64,000 nt of DNA. It comes from Anaeromyces robustus. Lineage: Eukaryota > Neocallimastigomycota > Neocallimastigomycetes > Neocallimastigales > Neocallimastigaceae. Position 1 is the stretch's first letter. Each line of letters begins with the position of its first letter. Shown piece by piece: positions 13,995-27,011 of the stretch. The notes under the pieces were generated by a model that saw only the letters and a program-made list of their open reading frames with translations, was not told the DNA's origin and did not search any database. The DNA lies in assembly GCA_002104895.1 (NCBI GenBank), contig MCFG01000046.1, positions 186,001-250,000 of the forward strand, given 5' to 3'. Both the position numbers and the translations under genes were made by a program.

Positions 13995-16900
13995 ATGTTA
14001 GCAACAAATATTCAGAATTTTCAATTGCAAAACAATCAAGAATTTGATAGTCTCCCAATATTTGCAAATGCTGAAAATAAAAAGCTTGATGCAGAAGTAT
14101 ATCTATAAATATTATAAATTAATTGCTATAAACATAGAGAATAAAATAGTTTTAATAATTTATATATATATATATAAATGTATATATAATTAATTTATAT
14201 AGATAAAGCAAAATATTTCAAAATTATCAGATTTAAATTCAAATATTGAAGACAATGAATCGAGAATCAATGCTATGCTTATACATATGAAAAATATTAA
14301 ACAAGAATTATTACATACTCAGGTAAATGTATAATATATATTTTATATTCTTACATATAATATCTTTATTAAATATTATTTTTTATATGGATTAAAAAAA
14401 AAAGAGTGTATGCGATGCAAGAAATAGAAATATTGAAACTGAGGATCATTTAAAACAACTTGCCGAAAGAGAAAGTGGAAGATTGAAAGTTGAAATAAAA
14501 AATTTAGAAACAAAAATATCATCATTATCTGATGAAGTAAGCATTCATAATATAAATAGATAACAATAATATGATTACGTATATTATTAATTATTAATAA
14601 AAAATATTAATAGAGAGATTATATAAAGCTTACATATACATAAAAATTTATATAAATTAAAAATATTTTTTAAGTTAAATTTAGTACAAAATAATATTTA
14701 TCGTGGAAATGAAAAAATTGATTCATTAAGAACTGAATTAAAGTTGGGAAAAGAAGAATTAGATGTTTGGTTACATGTTCAAGTTGAAAAAGAAGAAGAT
14801 AATATAGCTTTATTAAACTATACAAAAGAAGATGATGCAAAAATAAAGGACCTTACATTACAAATTGAAAAATATATGAAAGATGTTCAAAAAAAGAAGA
14901 GTTCACTTAATAATGAAGTTTGTATTATTGATTTATATATATATAAAATAGTATAAATCAATTGTTTTAAAAAAGAAAAGAGAACTAAATTATTTTTAAT
15001 TGATCATTCATAATTTTCAAATAATAAAAAATATATAGATTACAGAAACTAAGGTTTCACAAATTGAGTTGGAAAATGCAACACTTTCATTTAAAAAATT
15101 ATATCAAGAAAGGCAAAATCTATTAGAATCTTGGGAAAAAACAATCGATACAATGAAAAAATGTGATAATGATATTAAAGATTTACAAGCAAGACAGGAA
15201 AAATATAAGGTTTACATTGTAGTTATAATATTTTAAATATATCATACAATTTATTTATTCAATTACTTTCTATATTATTATATTATTAATTATTTAAAGA
15301 ATGATTTAAAAAATAAAAACATTATTATTGATGAGAAACAAGAATTTTTGAATTCTCAAAATGAAAATAATAATGAAATCGATAAAAAAATTCAAGCATA
15401 TGATAGATACTTGAGTAAAGCAAAGTAAATTAAATAGAATATATCAATAAATTTTATTATTATTATTATTATTATTATTTGTATCAATATATACATTATA
15501 TTAAATTAAAACCTTACACAAAATTTATATTAAAATAATAGACTAGAGTTAGCAGAATTACAAAATAACTATTATAATTTTCAAGACGAAGTTGAAATAT
15601 TGAAAGAAACGTTAAATGATAGTAAATATATTCTATCTTTATAATTAGTTTAATAAAAAATATAACACTTATAGAAAAAAACATATTTTTAATTATAATT
15701 TAAATTTTTATTATAAAGCCTCAAATAATTTAAATAATAAGAAAAATGAAATTGGAAATTTAAAAGGAAATATTCAAAGAAAATTTGTCCAATTAGAAAA
15801 AGAAAAAGAGAATAATATAAATATAAAAGAAAAATTAAAAGAGATTACTAATGAAAAATTTACTCTTGAACAAAAAATTGATGAAGTATATATATATTAC
15901 AAATTTATAATATATTTCATTAACTATCTATTTAATTATCATTTTAATTATATTAACACATAATTATTATTAATGTATTTTATATTTAACTTTTTAGCTC
16001 GAAAAAATATATAAAAAAGATGAACAAAGATATAATAATTTAGATAAAGAAATAAAAGTTCTTCATGATAAACGTAAGTATATATATATTTGTGATAAAT
16101 TTATTAATATTTATTATTTATATTTATATTATTTAATATTATTATAGATTTTAAATTAAATCAAATAATATTTAAACAAAAGCATGAGGAACAAGTTTTG
16201 AATGGTGAAGTTAATGGTAGTGAATCTATATTAAAGAATATTTCTAGTCAAATTCATAAGTATGTCGATTTTAAACTTTTATATTTATGATAAAAAATTT
16301 CATGCTAATATTTTTTACTATTTAAAAATTAAATATAAATATCGTAACCATAATCATAATCATAATTATAATAATGAAGATTAGATCAGGAAACGTTAAG
16401 AAAACAAACTATTCTATATAATCAAGATTATCAAATTCAACAATTAGAACGTAAAGTTAGAAGAATTTTAGGTGAAAGAACTGATGAAGAAAAAGAAGAA
16501 TTTAATAAAAGAATAGAAGAATTAACCCAACAATTAGATGAAAATAATAAAAAATGTTCTATTTTACAAACTCAATATAAACATTTACAGGATGAATTAA
16601 GGTTTTTTTAATATTTCAATAAATTATTTATAAAAATAATTTATAGTTATTTGAATTTTAATTTTATTATAATATATAATATATTATCAACTATAGAAAA
16701 GAAAGTAAATCAATGGAGACATTGAATAAAGAAAAAAGTAATATTATTAATGAAATTGAAAATTTGGAGTTATCTAATAGTAGAGCTGTAAATACATATA
16801 CTTTTAATACTAAGTTCTATTATATTAGCTATTATTATTTTTTATTTAAAATAATAATAATGGAATTTTTAATTATTAATTCTTTTTATATAGACTGATC

Positions 16901-17389
16901 AATTAAACGCAAGAATTAGAGATAAAGAAGAAGCCATTGTTGATGAAAATTTATTAAGATTAGAATTAAAGAAATTAAAAAGTTATTTAAATGCTAGAGC
17001 AGATGAGGTATATATAGAAATAATGAATAAATTGGAAAAAAAAATAATATATATAACATTTATTATGATTTTACATTAAATAATATATAAAAAAAGGTCT
17101 TTTCTTTAGAAAATCGACAACTTCAATTACAATATGCATTAGAAGAAAGAAACAATGAAATAAATGTTCATAGAGAAATGCTTGAACTTCAAGTTAAAGA
17201 AGCTGAAGATGAAAGACACATGGCAAATACTGAATATCATGAAAGATTAAATAAATTAGATAAACTTAAGAAAAGATATGAAATTTTAATTACACATTTT
17301 CCAAATGATGAAGAAGAACATTCGCAAGCTTATTATGTTATAAAAGCAGCACAAGTTAGTTTTATTTATTTATTATTATTTTTTTATTA

Positions 17390-17425
<36 letters not shown>

Positions 17426-19027
17426 TGTACTATATTACATTTTACTTTTTTATATATTAAAATTATATTTGATATAAAAAATAGGAAAGAGAAGAACTTC
17501 AGAAAAAAGGTGATGAATATGATAATGCAATTAAAAAAGCAGAAAAAGAAATTAAAGCACTAGAAAATACATTAAAACTTATGAATATTAAAAATGAACA
17601 ATATCGTCAATCGTACGCAATAACATATTATAATTATAATAATAAATGTTATAAATATAAAAATAATTAATTAATAATTTATTCTTTTTATTATAGAATA
17701 TCATATGGTGAAATTACAATAAAAGAAACAGAACAAAAAGAACTTTTAGAACAAGTATATATTCAAAATATATTATTAATATTTATTATATTACATACTT
17801 TAATTTTAATCATTTATTTATATATATTGGTACATATTTATTTTTTAGCAATATAAAGCTGCTACTGAAAAATATAAAGAAAAAAGACAAGAAATTTTAG
17901 ATTTCCAAGAAGTTTTAGCACATCTTGAAAAAGCTATTGCTTCTTTAGCTGAAGATGAAAAAAATCATTTACAAAATATTGGATTTTTAGAATCAAAAAT
18001 TGGAACAATTAATAAGGAACTAGAAGAACAAGAACAAAAAAAGAAAAGAATATATAATATTACGGAAAAGTATATATAATTTTTATATTATAATAAATCA
18101 GCAATTAATTAATTTGAATATCAAAATACATATAATTAAATGAATAAATATATTTAAATATTTAAATATATATTAATATATATGTACATATTATAGAATG
18201 CTTTTAGAAATTAAAAAGAAAAATGGATTAAAGAAAAATGACTTCTTACCAGAAGAATTTGAAGTTTCTTTAAAAGAATTGAAAGAGTGTTATTCAATGT
18301 TGATCAATAAAATTGCAGAATTAATAAATGAAAATCCAGAATTAAAATTAAAAATTGATGAAGAATTTGAAAAGGTAAATTATATTTAATAATTTAATGA
18401 TATACAATATATATATATATATATATTTAATTATATAAATTAATAATAATAATATATTATATATATAATATATAATAAGATTGGTATTTCATTAGCCAAA
18501 GCTTTATCTAGACATTCATTATCATCACATGGTTCATTGGATAAATTATCAAATCCTAATTCAAGAGCATCATCAAGAGCAAATTCTAGATTAAGTGTAC
18601 ATAGTAATTCTAGGGCTACTTCAAGGGCTGAATCAAGAATTGAACCAAGAATTGAATCAAGAGCTGAATCGAGAGCAAGTTCCAGAGCAAGTTCCAGATT
18701 GAGTAATTATTCGTAAGTAAAATAAAATAGAAAGAAAAGTAAAAATAAAAAGATAAAAAAAAAAATAAAAAATAATAAAAAATGAAATAAAAATAAATTA
18801 AATTAAATTAAATTAGATTAAATTAAAAAAAAAACAAAAACTAAAACATATATTTAATTATATTAAAAATAATTAATTATATTGATAGAAAAACATCAAC
18901 ATTAAGTAAGGTTGAAATTGGACTTGATTTAAATAATAGTGCAAAGAATTCAACTTCTTCTTTAAAGAAGAGATCAAATTCTGCTTTATCTAAGAAAAAA
19001 TCTTCTTCAAAAACATCACTAAATTAA
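13995..19027 (+). CDS. CCDC39: CCDC39 (FAP59), axonemal 96-nm ruler coiled-coil protein
   Basis: With CCDC40, CCDC39 forms the molecular ruler that places inner dynein arms and the nexin-dynein complex on axonemal doublets (family knowledge). Twenty exons with consistent phases give 989 aa; human CCDC39 is about 940. Exons: 13995-14096, 14203-14322, 14405-14536, 14675-14917, 15039-15209, 15300-15424, 15542-15621, 15719-15885, 15998-16073, 16148-16259, 16380-16601, 16697-16787, 16894-17007, 17097-17354, 17485-17612, 17697-17754, 17849-18069, 18197-18374, 18480-18712, 18889-19027. The chain is coiled coil almost throughout. Family-specific landmarks are LPIFANAENKKL near the start, KRYEILITHFP, HSQAYYVIKAAQEREELQ, KKAEKEIKALENTL and YKEKRQEILDFQE. 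The tail after residue ~885 is rich in Ser-Arg with a Lys-Ser-rich end (SKKKSSSK), like the human tail. A typical flagellar gene, it shows that this organism makes motile axonemes. Confidence 0.95.
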
Positions 19028-19242
19028 GTTAAAAATTAAAATTATTTTTATTGTATTAAACTTTACTTAATCTATTAATATTAAAAAGAAAATAATATGA
19101 TTTGTACTTTATAAATATGATAATATACATATATAAACTTTATATCATTTTTTATAATAAAAAATATTAAATATAATAATTATTTTATCTACAAAAGTAA
19201 AATTATAAATAATTTTGAAAAAAAATTTTTTTTTTCTTTATC

Positions 19243-19273
<31 letters not shown>

Positions 19274-19282
19274 TTTATTTTA

Positions 19283-20718
19283 CTAAATTAGTTCTAGCAA
19301 TTTATCAATATCATCATCTGAAGTACTACTATCATCGTCTTTTGATTTATCTTGTTTTTTAATTGGTATTGGTGAACTAAAAACTTTATTATTATCAGTT
19401 ATTGTTTTTGTTGGTGTAGTTAAAACATTATTTTGGTTTCTATTTTTTGTTGGAGTACTTAAAATAGGAAAATCAATTGAACTACTTAAAGAAGGCATCT
19501 TATTCATACCTGTATATGATCTAACTTCAACATTTGGTATTAAATTATATGTATTGAAATCACTATCACTATCACTGCCACTATTACTTGTTTTATTATT
19601 ATTATTATTATTATTATTATCATTTTTATTACTATCGTCAAATTTATTATTATCTTTATTGTTACTTGTATTATTATTTAATGATTCACTATCATCTTTA
19701 CTAGTATCATCATTATTTATTACATGTTTCTTTAAATTTATATCAACATCCATTTTATCGCTTTCATTATCGCTACTACTATCAAATACTGTATTATTAA
19801 GTCTTTTTCTTTTTCCTAAAGCACTTAAATTTGAATGTTCCAATTTTATATTTTTATTCTCTATATGATTAGAATTTGCATTTTCAATATTTAATAAATC
19901 CTGATTTAGCTTTTTTATTACTTCCTCTATTGAATTAAAATATAATATTAAAAAATATAATAATATGTAAATGTATTAATATTTTATCATATTGAAGAAT
20001 GAAAAGGTAAAATAAAAATAGCATTCTTACCTTTTTTTTTTAATACCATCATTAAATTTTTTATTTTCCTTTTTTTTTCGTTTAACAGTTCTCTAAACTA
20101 TTATTATATTATTATTTTTAATATGATATTAATGGAATTTAATAAAAAAGATATAATTAATATCATTATTTATTTAATAAATTTATTGATAATATATAAT
20201 ATATAATATTTAAAAAAATGGATACCTTTAATAAATATACTTCTTCCAATTTATTTTTATCTTCTACTATCATGGTCATTTTTTCTGTGAATTCATTTTG
20301 AATTTTTTGTAATGAATCATTTGTTATTATCAGAAATGAATTTTCATCCTTTGTGTATATTTAAATAATAATAAATATAATATAATATAATAATATGTTA
20401 AACAAAATTATTCAAATTTAAATTATTAATTTGGGTATTTCAAGTCATTATGATAAAGAAAAAAATTATATATAGATATAAAAGATTATTTTATTTTAAT
20501 TACTTTTAATTTTTGATATTCTTTTTCAGTATCTTCATAAATTAATTGATAAATTTGTTTTCTATTTTCAGATTTTACTGGTAATAAATCAATACTTCCA
20601 AGTAGATATTGAAATTTATTTTGAAGGTTATCATTTGAATTTGAAATTTCTAATTTTATTGTAAGCTATAAAATTATTTTAATATATTAATGTTACATAT
20701 TTATTATTATTATTATTA

Positions 20719-20770
<52 letters not shown>

Positions 20771-21259
20771 AAATTGATAATTATAAAATCTTTTTTTTTT
20801 TTATTTTTACATTAGCAATATCATCTTTTAAATTCCAATTATATATAAATTTCTCTTCAGTATCTTTTTTGGTATATGTTAAAGCTTTTTTTATTAGGGT
20901 ATAATAATCTTCTTCTTTAATATTTTTTATATATACAGAAATATCTTTTATTTTTACTATAAAATATTTAAAAAGAATTTACATATATAAAAATATAGAC
21001 ATTAATATATATTTTTTAAATACAATTTTAATATTATATTTTACGAATTAATTTCATTACTATTTTGACTCCACAACCGTTCTCCATCTGAAAGTATAAT
21101 TTCAAAAACTTCTATTGAATTATTTTTCTTTCCAATATCATTTTTATTTAATTTCCAATATGTCCATATAAAAATTTTATTATTATTTAATTCATCATTT
21201 TCAAGTTTAAAGAAATGATAATCTTTTTTTAAAAAAATCTCAGCTTTATTATCACTCAT
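19283..21259 (-). CDS. XRCC4-like non-homologous end-joining protein
   Basis: XRCC4 (Lif1 in yeast) dimerises and scaffolds DNA ligase IV in double-strand-break repair in the nucleus (family knowledge). Six exons: 21061-21259, 20811-20956, 20504-20665, 20226-20348, 20031-20097, 19283-19926; 446 aa, phases consistent. The N-terminal part resembles the XRCC4 head: FEIILSDGERLWSQN aligns with the family's ITL-DG---W strand-turn. A predicted coil follows, with RELLNEKKRKIKNL at the position of the human LNEKKTKIRSL stretch. Next come a basic GKRKRLN motif, then a long acidic Ser/Asp/Asn tail ending STSDDDIDKLLELI, similar to the acidic EDLFDEI end of XRCC4. An alternative exon-1 donor at 21044 would break the frame at the next exon, so 21060 was chosen. 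It converges on CCDC39 and diverges from PEX6. The family call rests on short motifs and domain order, so XLF or PAXX kin cannot be fully excluded. Confidence 0.7.
20701..20767. repeat. (TTA)n microsatellite in an XRCC4-like gene intron
   Basis: About 22 TTA units with one GTT interruption lie in the intron between exons 2 and 3. The matching poly-Leu open frame on the plus strand is an artefact of the repeat. Confidence 0.9.
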
Positions 21260-21585
21260 ATATGGAATATGATATTATTAAAGTAAGATATGATAATATA
21301 TATTTAATATTAATCCAAATATATATATACAAATATTTAATGATTAAATATATATTAAAAATTTAATTATTTAAAGATTTTTATATAAATTTTAATTTTT
21401 ATAATTTTTTAATAAATATATATTATTTTTTTCAAAATAATTTATATTCAAAATTATATATCTAATATAATTTTTTGTGATTGGTTAAGTAGAAGATTTT
21501 TTTAAAAATTTCAGTAAATATATAATCAAATATTTTAAATTATTAATATTTCACTTATAATTTATAAATAAAATCATTTTATTAA
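21260..21585. promoter_or_regulatory. divergent intergenic region XRCC4-like / PEX6
   Basis: The 326 bases separate two divergent ATGs. The one GC-bearing word is TGATTGGTTAA at 21478-21488, a CCAAT-box-like (ATTGG) site 98 bases before the PEX6 ATG. The same TGATTGG core occurs upstream of NMD3 and LTV1. Confidence 0.4.
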
Positions 21586-23779
21586 ATGAATTTAATTCAA
21601 TTACAAGCTGTTAGAAAGTTTAGTCCAGCTCAAGGTTCAAAAGTTGAACTTTCAAAAAATTTATGGACTGAACTTTTAAATACTGGTGCAAGATATTTAC
21701 CAGGAATTGTTAATGAAAAAGGTTTATATATATATATAATTTTTAAATATAAATTTTAAAGTGATTTTTCTAATTTCGAAATTTAAATTTAAATGAAAAT
21801 TTATCTTCATATATATATATATTTATATTTATACTTTTATTTTTATTCATATTAATATTTATATTTATATTTATATTTATATTTATATTTATATTTATAT
21901 TTATATTTATATTTATATTTATATTTATATTTTATTTTTATTTTTATTATAATTTATATTTATATCTACATTTATATTTATATTTATATTTATATTTATA
22001 TTTATATTTATATTTATATTTATATTTATATTTTTTTTTTTTGCATTTTCTTTTTTTTTTTTTCGACATACCATTAGAAAAAATAATTATTTCAATAACA
22101 TTTCATAATTCTTCAATTAATAATGATAAGAAAGGTATATTGGAAAATGTTATAACCGAAGCATATTTGAAAGAAAATGAAATTGTCAATGAGAATGAAA
22201 ATGAAATTTCAATGGAAAATGAAGAGGTTACTATTTAATAATTAAAAAAGAAATTTATGATAATATGAATTTATTTTATTAAAAGTGTTTATATAATTTT
22301 AAATAAATTTAAAATACAAATTATTGTTATAGGAATTTCATTAGAAATCAAAAACATAATAATTTAGTAATAATTTGTTTATTATATCTTATATTTTATA
22401 AATTATATATATTTATCTTTAATATTACAGAAATATTTATGTTATATATCAGATGTTTGGTATAATAATCATTCTTCAATTTCAAAAGATATCGAAAATT
22501 TATATATAGAACCAACAGGATTAATTGAATTAGATGAAGTATATTTAAATGCAAATGATGAAATGTCATATGTTAAAGCTGAAGAAAATAAAGATTTCAT
22601 TTTAAATTATATATTAAAAAGGAAAACCATTGTTAATCAAAATACAACATTAACAATTGAATCTGAAAATATACAATATTCATATGATATTTTAATGTGT
22701 CTCCCTGTACTACAAGGATATGTTAATGAAAATACAAAAATATACCTATCAAATTATCAAGTACATGCTAAAAAATCAATAGATAATAATAACGATACTA
22801 AAGAAGAAAAAGTTAATAATGATGATTTTAATATAATACCAGAAAATTTATTAGGTTTATCCACTGAATTAACAACATTGAGTAATGATAATTCATTATA
22901 TTTCCCAATCGCTAATTCATTAGATGATAAAAAAGATATATATACCAAAATTAATGAATCAAGTAAACTTTGTTTAAATGCAAAACTATTAAATGAAAAT
23001 ATTCCAGATAGATTATTAGAACCAAAACCTGAAGAGACAGATGATCCTGATGCTAGAATTTTTGTTTCTGTCGAAGCTTTAATTAAGTTACAATTATTTA
23101 GTGGAAATTGGGTATATAATAATTCATATTTTATATGACAATTTTTTTTAATTTTATTTTATTTTATTTTATTTTATTTTAATAATCTATCATCATCGTC
23201 TTTTTAACATTATAAAATTATCTTTTATCATTATTAAATAACATAATGTTATCAATAATATCTATTTTATATTTTAGGCTTTAATAAAAAATAGTAATAG
23301 TGCTGATGGTATAAGGCCAGTTAAAGTATATACATTAGATGACATCGGGTAAAAATAAAATATAATTTTATTATTGTTATATATCATTAATTATTATTTA
23401 ATTCTTATATGAATTAACTTTTATATTGAAAAATATTATAATATAATATATATAATTAAATAATTAATGATAAATCATTAGTGAAACAGATATTCTTTTA
23501 CCACCAATATTATATAATAATCTTGGTTTAAAACAAAATAATATTAATAAAGAACATAATAATCAAATATATATATATTCATTTGATAGTCACTATATTC
23601 CACCTGTAGCAACTGATGTCACATTATCTAGAATTGCATCACCATATACAAATGAAAAACGCTATTTAGATTATGCATTAAATTTACTTAAAATTAATTT
23701 TACTAAAACTAAAAAAGTAGTTCATTTAGATGATTTAATTCCAGTTATTGTTGATGGTATATTAATATATAAAACTTTT

Positions 23780-23816
<37 letters not shown>

Positions 23817-25300
23817 TTTTATAAATTTTAATATATTAATTTATAAATATATATATAGATGAAAAAGTAAAATTTAATATCAAAGAAGATTTTAATAATT
23901 TTTCTAGTAGGTTAGTATGAAATGAGCAATAATAATAAAATAAATAAAATATTTGTTTTATTATTTTATTATATATATAATTTTTATTTTATATTAACAT
24001 ACTAATGTATTGTATATATATGTATTTATATTAATAGAAACCATAAATTACGTATTTTATTTTTCAAAGTTACAAAAGTTGTATCATCTAATTTACCATT
24101 CGGTATATTTGATCCAGTTACAACAAAATTAATGCAAGTAGGTGTATCACATTCAATAATACCTTCAGGATTAAATTCATATTATAATATTGGTATGTTT
24201 TGGAATTATATATAAAAATTTTTTACTTTTTTTTTTTTTTTTTTCAATAATAATAATTATTATTTAATTTACATGAATATTTGTTTTATTAAAAAATATA
24301 CAATAGAAAATTATCCAAAAGTTTTAGGAGATGGAGAACAAAATGAAGCTTCAACTATATATAATATTATTTCTTCATCATTATTACCCGAATCTTTAGA
24401 GTATAATCTTTCATGTAATATATTATTACATGGTTCAAGAGGTGTTGGTAAAAGAACTATTGTTTATTCTATTTCAGAAATGTTAGGTATTAATGTCTAT
24501 GAAAAAAATTGTTTTGAACTTTTAGCTGAAAGTGAAACTAAAACCGAAAATGCTTTAAGATTGGAATGTAGTAAAGTTATATCAGCTACACCATGTATTT
24601 TTTTACTTAATAATATTCATGCTTTAACTAAAAAGAATCAATCTGATATGAATCAAGGTAATATATAAAATAAATAATGAATAATGATCCTAATATCAAT
24701 AAAAAATAAATTATAATATTTTGGATAATAATAACATAATATTTATTTAAAATATAATTATATTAATTATAAATTTATAAATTATTATTAATATTAATAT
24801 ATATATATATACTAAAAAAATATATATATATAAAATAAAAAGCTTCCAAATTAATATCTGTATTTAATGATATTATCGCTCAATTTTCTGATAGTCATAG
24901 AAAATTAAAACTTCCATGCTTTATTATTGCAACTACAGATGATATTGAAAAATTATCAACTAATATTCAATCATTATTCCGTTATCAATTTAAGATTAAT
25001 GTATGTATTATTTATTTAATTAATAAAAAAATTTTTTTAATATTAATAATTAATATTTTTATTAATAATTTTAAATTAATAATAGAATCCGTCAGAAAGT
25101 GAAAGATTAGAAATTATAAAATTTATTGCTAAAGGTATACCATTAGCTCCAGATATTTCTCTTAAAAATTTAGCAACTCAAACTGCAGCATTTGTAGCAA
25201 AAGATATTAGTGATTTATTTGCAAGATCAGGAAGTTTAGCATTAGAAAGAATATTAAATTCATTGTGAGTTTATATATATAATCAATTAATATATTATTA

Positions 25301-25381
<81 letters not shown>

Positions 25382-25598
25382 TATATTGTTAATTATAATA
25401 TATGTATTTTTTATATATCATTTTAATTAACTTTTATTATAAATATTACAGGAAAACTAAAAAAGTTAATATTAATGAAAATGATATTATAAGAGCTGGT
25501 GTTATTATTAATTCTGAAGATATTGATAAAGCTTTAGAAAAAGCTAGAGCAGATCATTCTGATAGTATTGGTGCACCAAAGGTAAAATATATATATAT

Positions 25599-25635
<37 letters not shown>

Positions 25636-27011
25636 TTTATTTTTTTATTTTATTTTTATTTATTTATTTATTTGTTTGTTTGTTTGTTTGTTTGTTTATT
25701 TGTTTGTTATTCATTATTTATTTAAAAAAAATATATATATTTATAAATAAATAGATTCCTAAAGTTACATGGGATGACGTTGGTGGTTTACAAAATGTTA
25801 AAAAAGATATTCTTGACACAATTCAATTACCATTAGAACATCCAGAACTTTTTGCCAGTGGTATGAAAAAGAGATCTGGTATATTATTATTTGGACCACC
25901 AGGTACAGGTAAAACATTAGTTGCAAAAGCAATTGCTACAACCTTATCTTTGAATTTCTTATCAGTTAAAGGTCCAGAATTATTAAATATGTATGTTGGT
26001 GAATCTGAAGCTAATGTACGTAGAGTATTCCAAAGAGCTAGAGATGCTAGACCATGTGTAGTATTCTTTGATGAATTAGATTCTGTTGCACCAAAACGTG
26101 GTGCTAAAGGTGATTCTGGTGGTGTTATGGATCGTATTGTAAGTCAAATTTTAGCTGAATTAGATGGTGTAGGTGATGGTAATAATGCTGCAGGTGATGT
26201 ATTTGTTATTGGTGCTACCAATAGACCTGATCTTCTTGATCCTGCTTTATTAAGACCTGGAAGGTAATAAAATATATATATAATAAAATAAGATCTATAG
26301 AATAAAATATATATATATATATATAACTATTAATTAAATATTAAAATAACCATAATCAATAATATTAATTATATATTAATTATATATATATATATAACAT
26401 AGATTTGATAAATTATTATATCTTGGTGTATCACAAGATCATGAATCACAATTACATATTATAAAAGCATTAACAAGAAAGTTTAATCTTCATCCAGATC
26501 TTGATTTAGCTGAAATTGCTGAACAATGTCCATTTAATTATACTGGTGCTGATTTCTATGCCCTTTGTTCAGATGCAATTTTAAAGGCAATGATAAGAAC
26601 AATATCTCATATCGATAAAAAAATAGGTAAGTATATTATTATTAATATTATCATTTCATTATTCTTATTTCTAAATTAAAATTTTAATATAGAAATATTA
26701 ATATAATAATATAATAATATTATAATTTTTGATATTGTATTAATGTATTATTGTTAATATATATATATGTATATATATATTTAATAGATGAATTAAATAG
26801 TGAAAATAAAAATGCCAATCCAATAACACCTGCATACTATTTAGATAACATGGCAGAAGAATCTGAAAAAACTGTTCAAGTTACAAAAGAAGATTTCCAA
26901 AATGCTCTTAATGAATTAATTCCTTCTGTATCAGAAAAAGATTTAGAACATTACAGAGAAATTCAACAAAGATTTTCCGATATGCTTATAAATTCAGAAG
27001 ATAAAAAATAA
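21586..27011 (+). CDS. PEX6: PEX6, peroxisomal AAA+ ATPase
   Basis: With PEX1, PEX6 forms the AAA+ motor that pulls ubiquitinated PEX5 from the peroxisome membrane (family knowledge). Fourteen exons give 1097 aa: 21586-21721, 22078-22226, 22431-23111, 23278-23348, 23482-23756, 23859-23910, 24038-24192, 24307-24657, 24843-25000, 25086-25264, 25452-25581, 25755-26263, 26403-26626, 26788-27011. Phases all fit. The N-terminal ~500 residues are divergent. D1 has a Walker A-like GSRGVGKR at 549-556, but Asn608-Asn609 replace the Walker B Asp-Glu, so D1 is probably inactive, as in other PEX6. D2 is complete: GPPGTGKT 826-833, Walker B FFDELDS with Asp885/Glu886, and the sensor/arginine-finger region [35 protein letters not shown] and ALTRKF after D2, then [12 protein letters not shown], are PEX6 signatures that separate it from PEX1, CDC48 and NVL. 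Confidence 0.93.
21826..22032. repeat. TATTTA hexamer array in PEX6 intron 1
   Basis: About 200 bases of TTTATA/TATTTA hexamers in two blocks, separated by a short T-rich interruption near 21930-21970, fill most of the first PEX6 intron. The intron still ends in a plain CCATTAG acceptor. Confidence 0.9.
25293..25383. repeat. (TTA)n microsatellite in PEX6 intron 10
   Basis: A nearly perfect run of close to 30 TTA units sits between the GTGAGT donor and the TTACAG acceptor. Confidence 0.9.
25600..25712. repeat. tetranucleotide TTTA-to-TTTG repeat in PEX6 intron 11
   Basis: An ATTT array shifts into a TTTG array (around 25670-25705), so a base change inside the unit has itself been copied. Confidence 0.85.

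Noticed and set aside
21044-21060. Longer first exon of the XRCC4-like gene using the donor at 21044
   Set aside because: It would leave phase 2, which gives a stop soon after joining exon 2; the GTAATG donor at 21060 keeps the frame.
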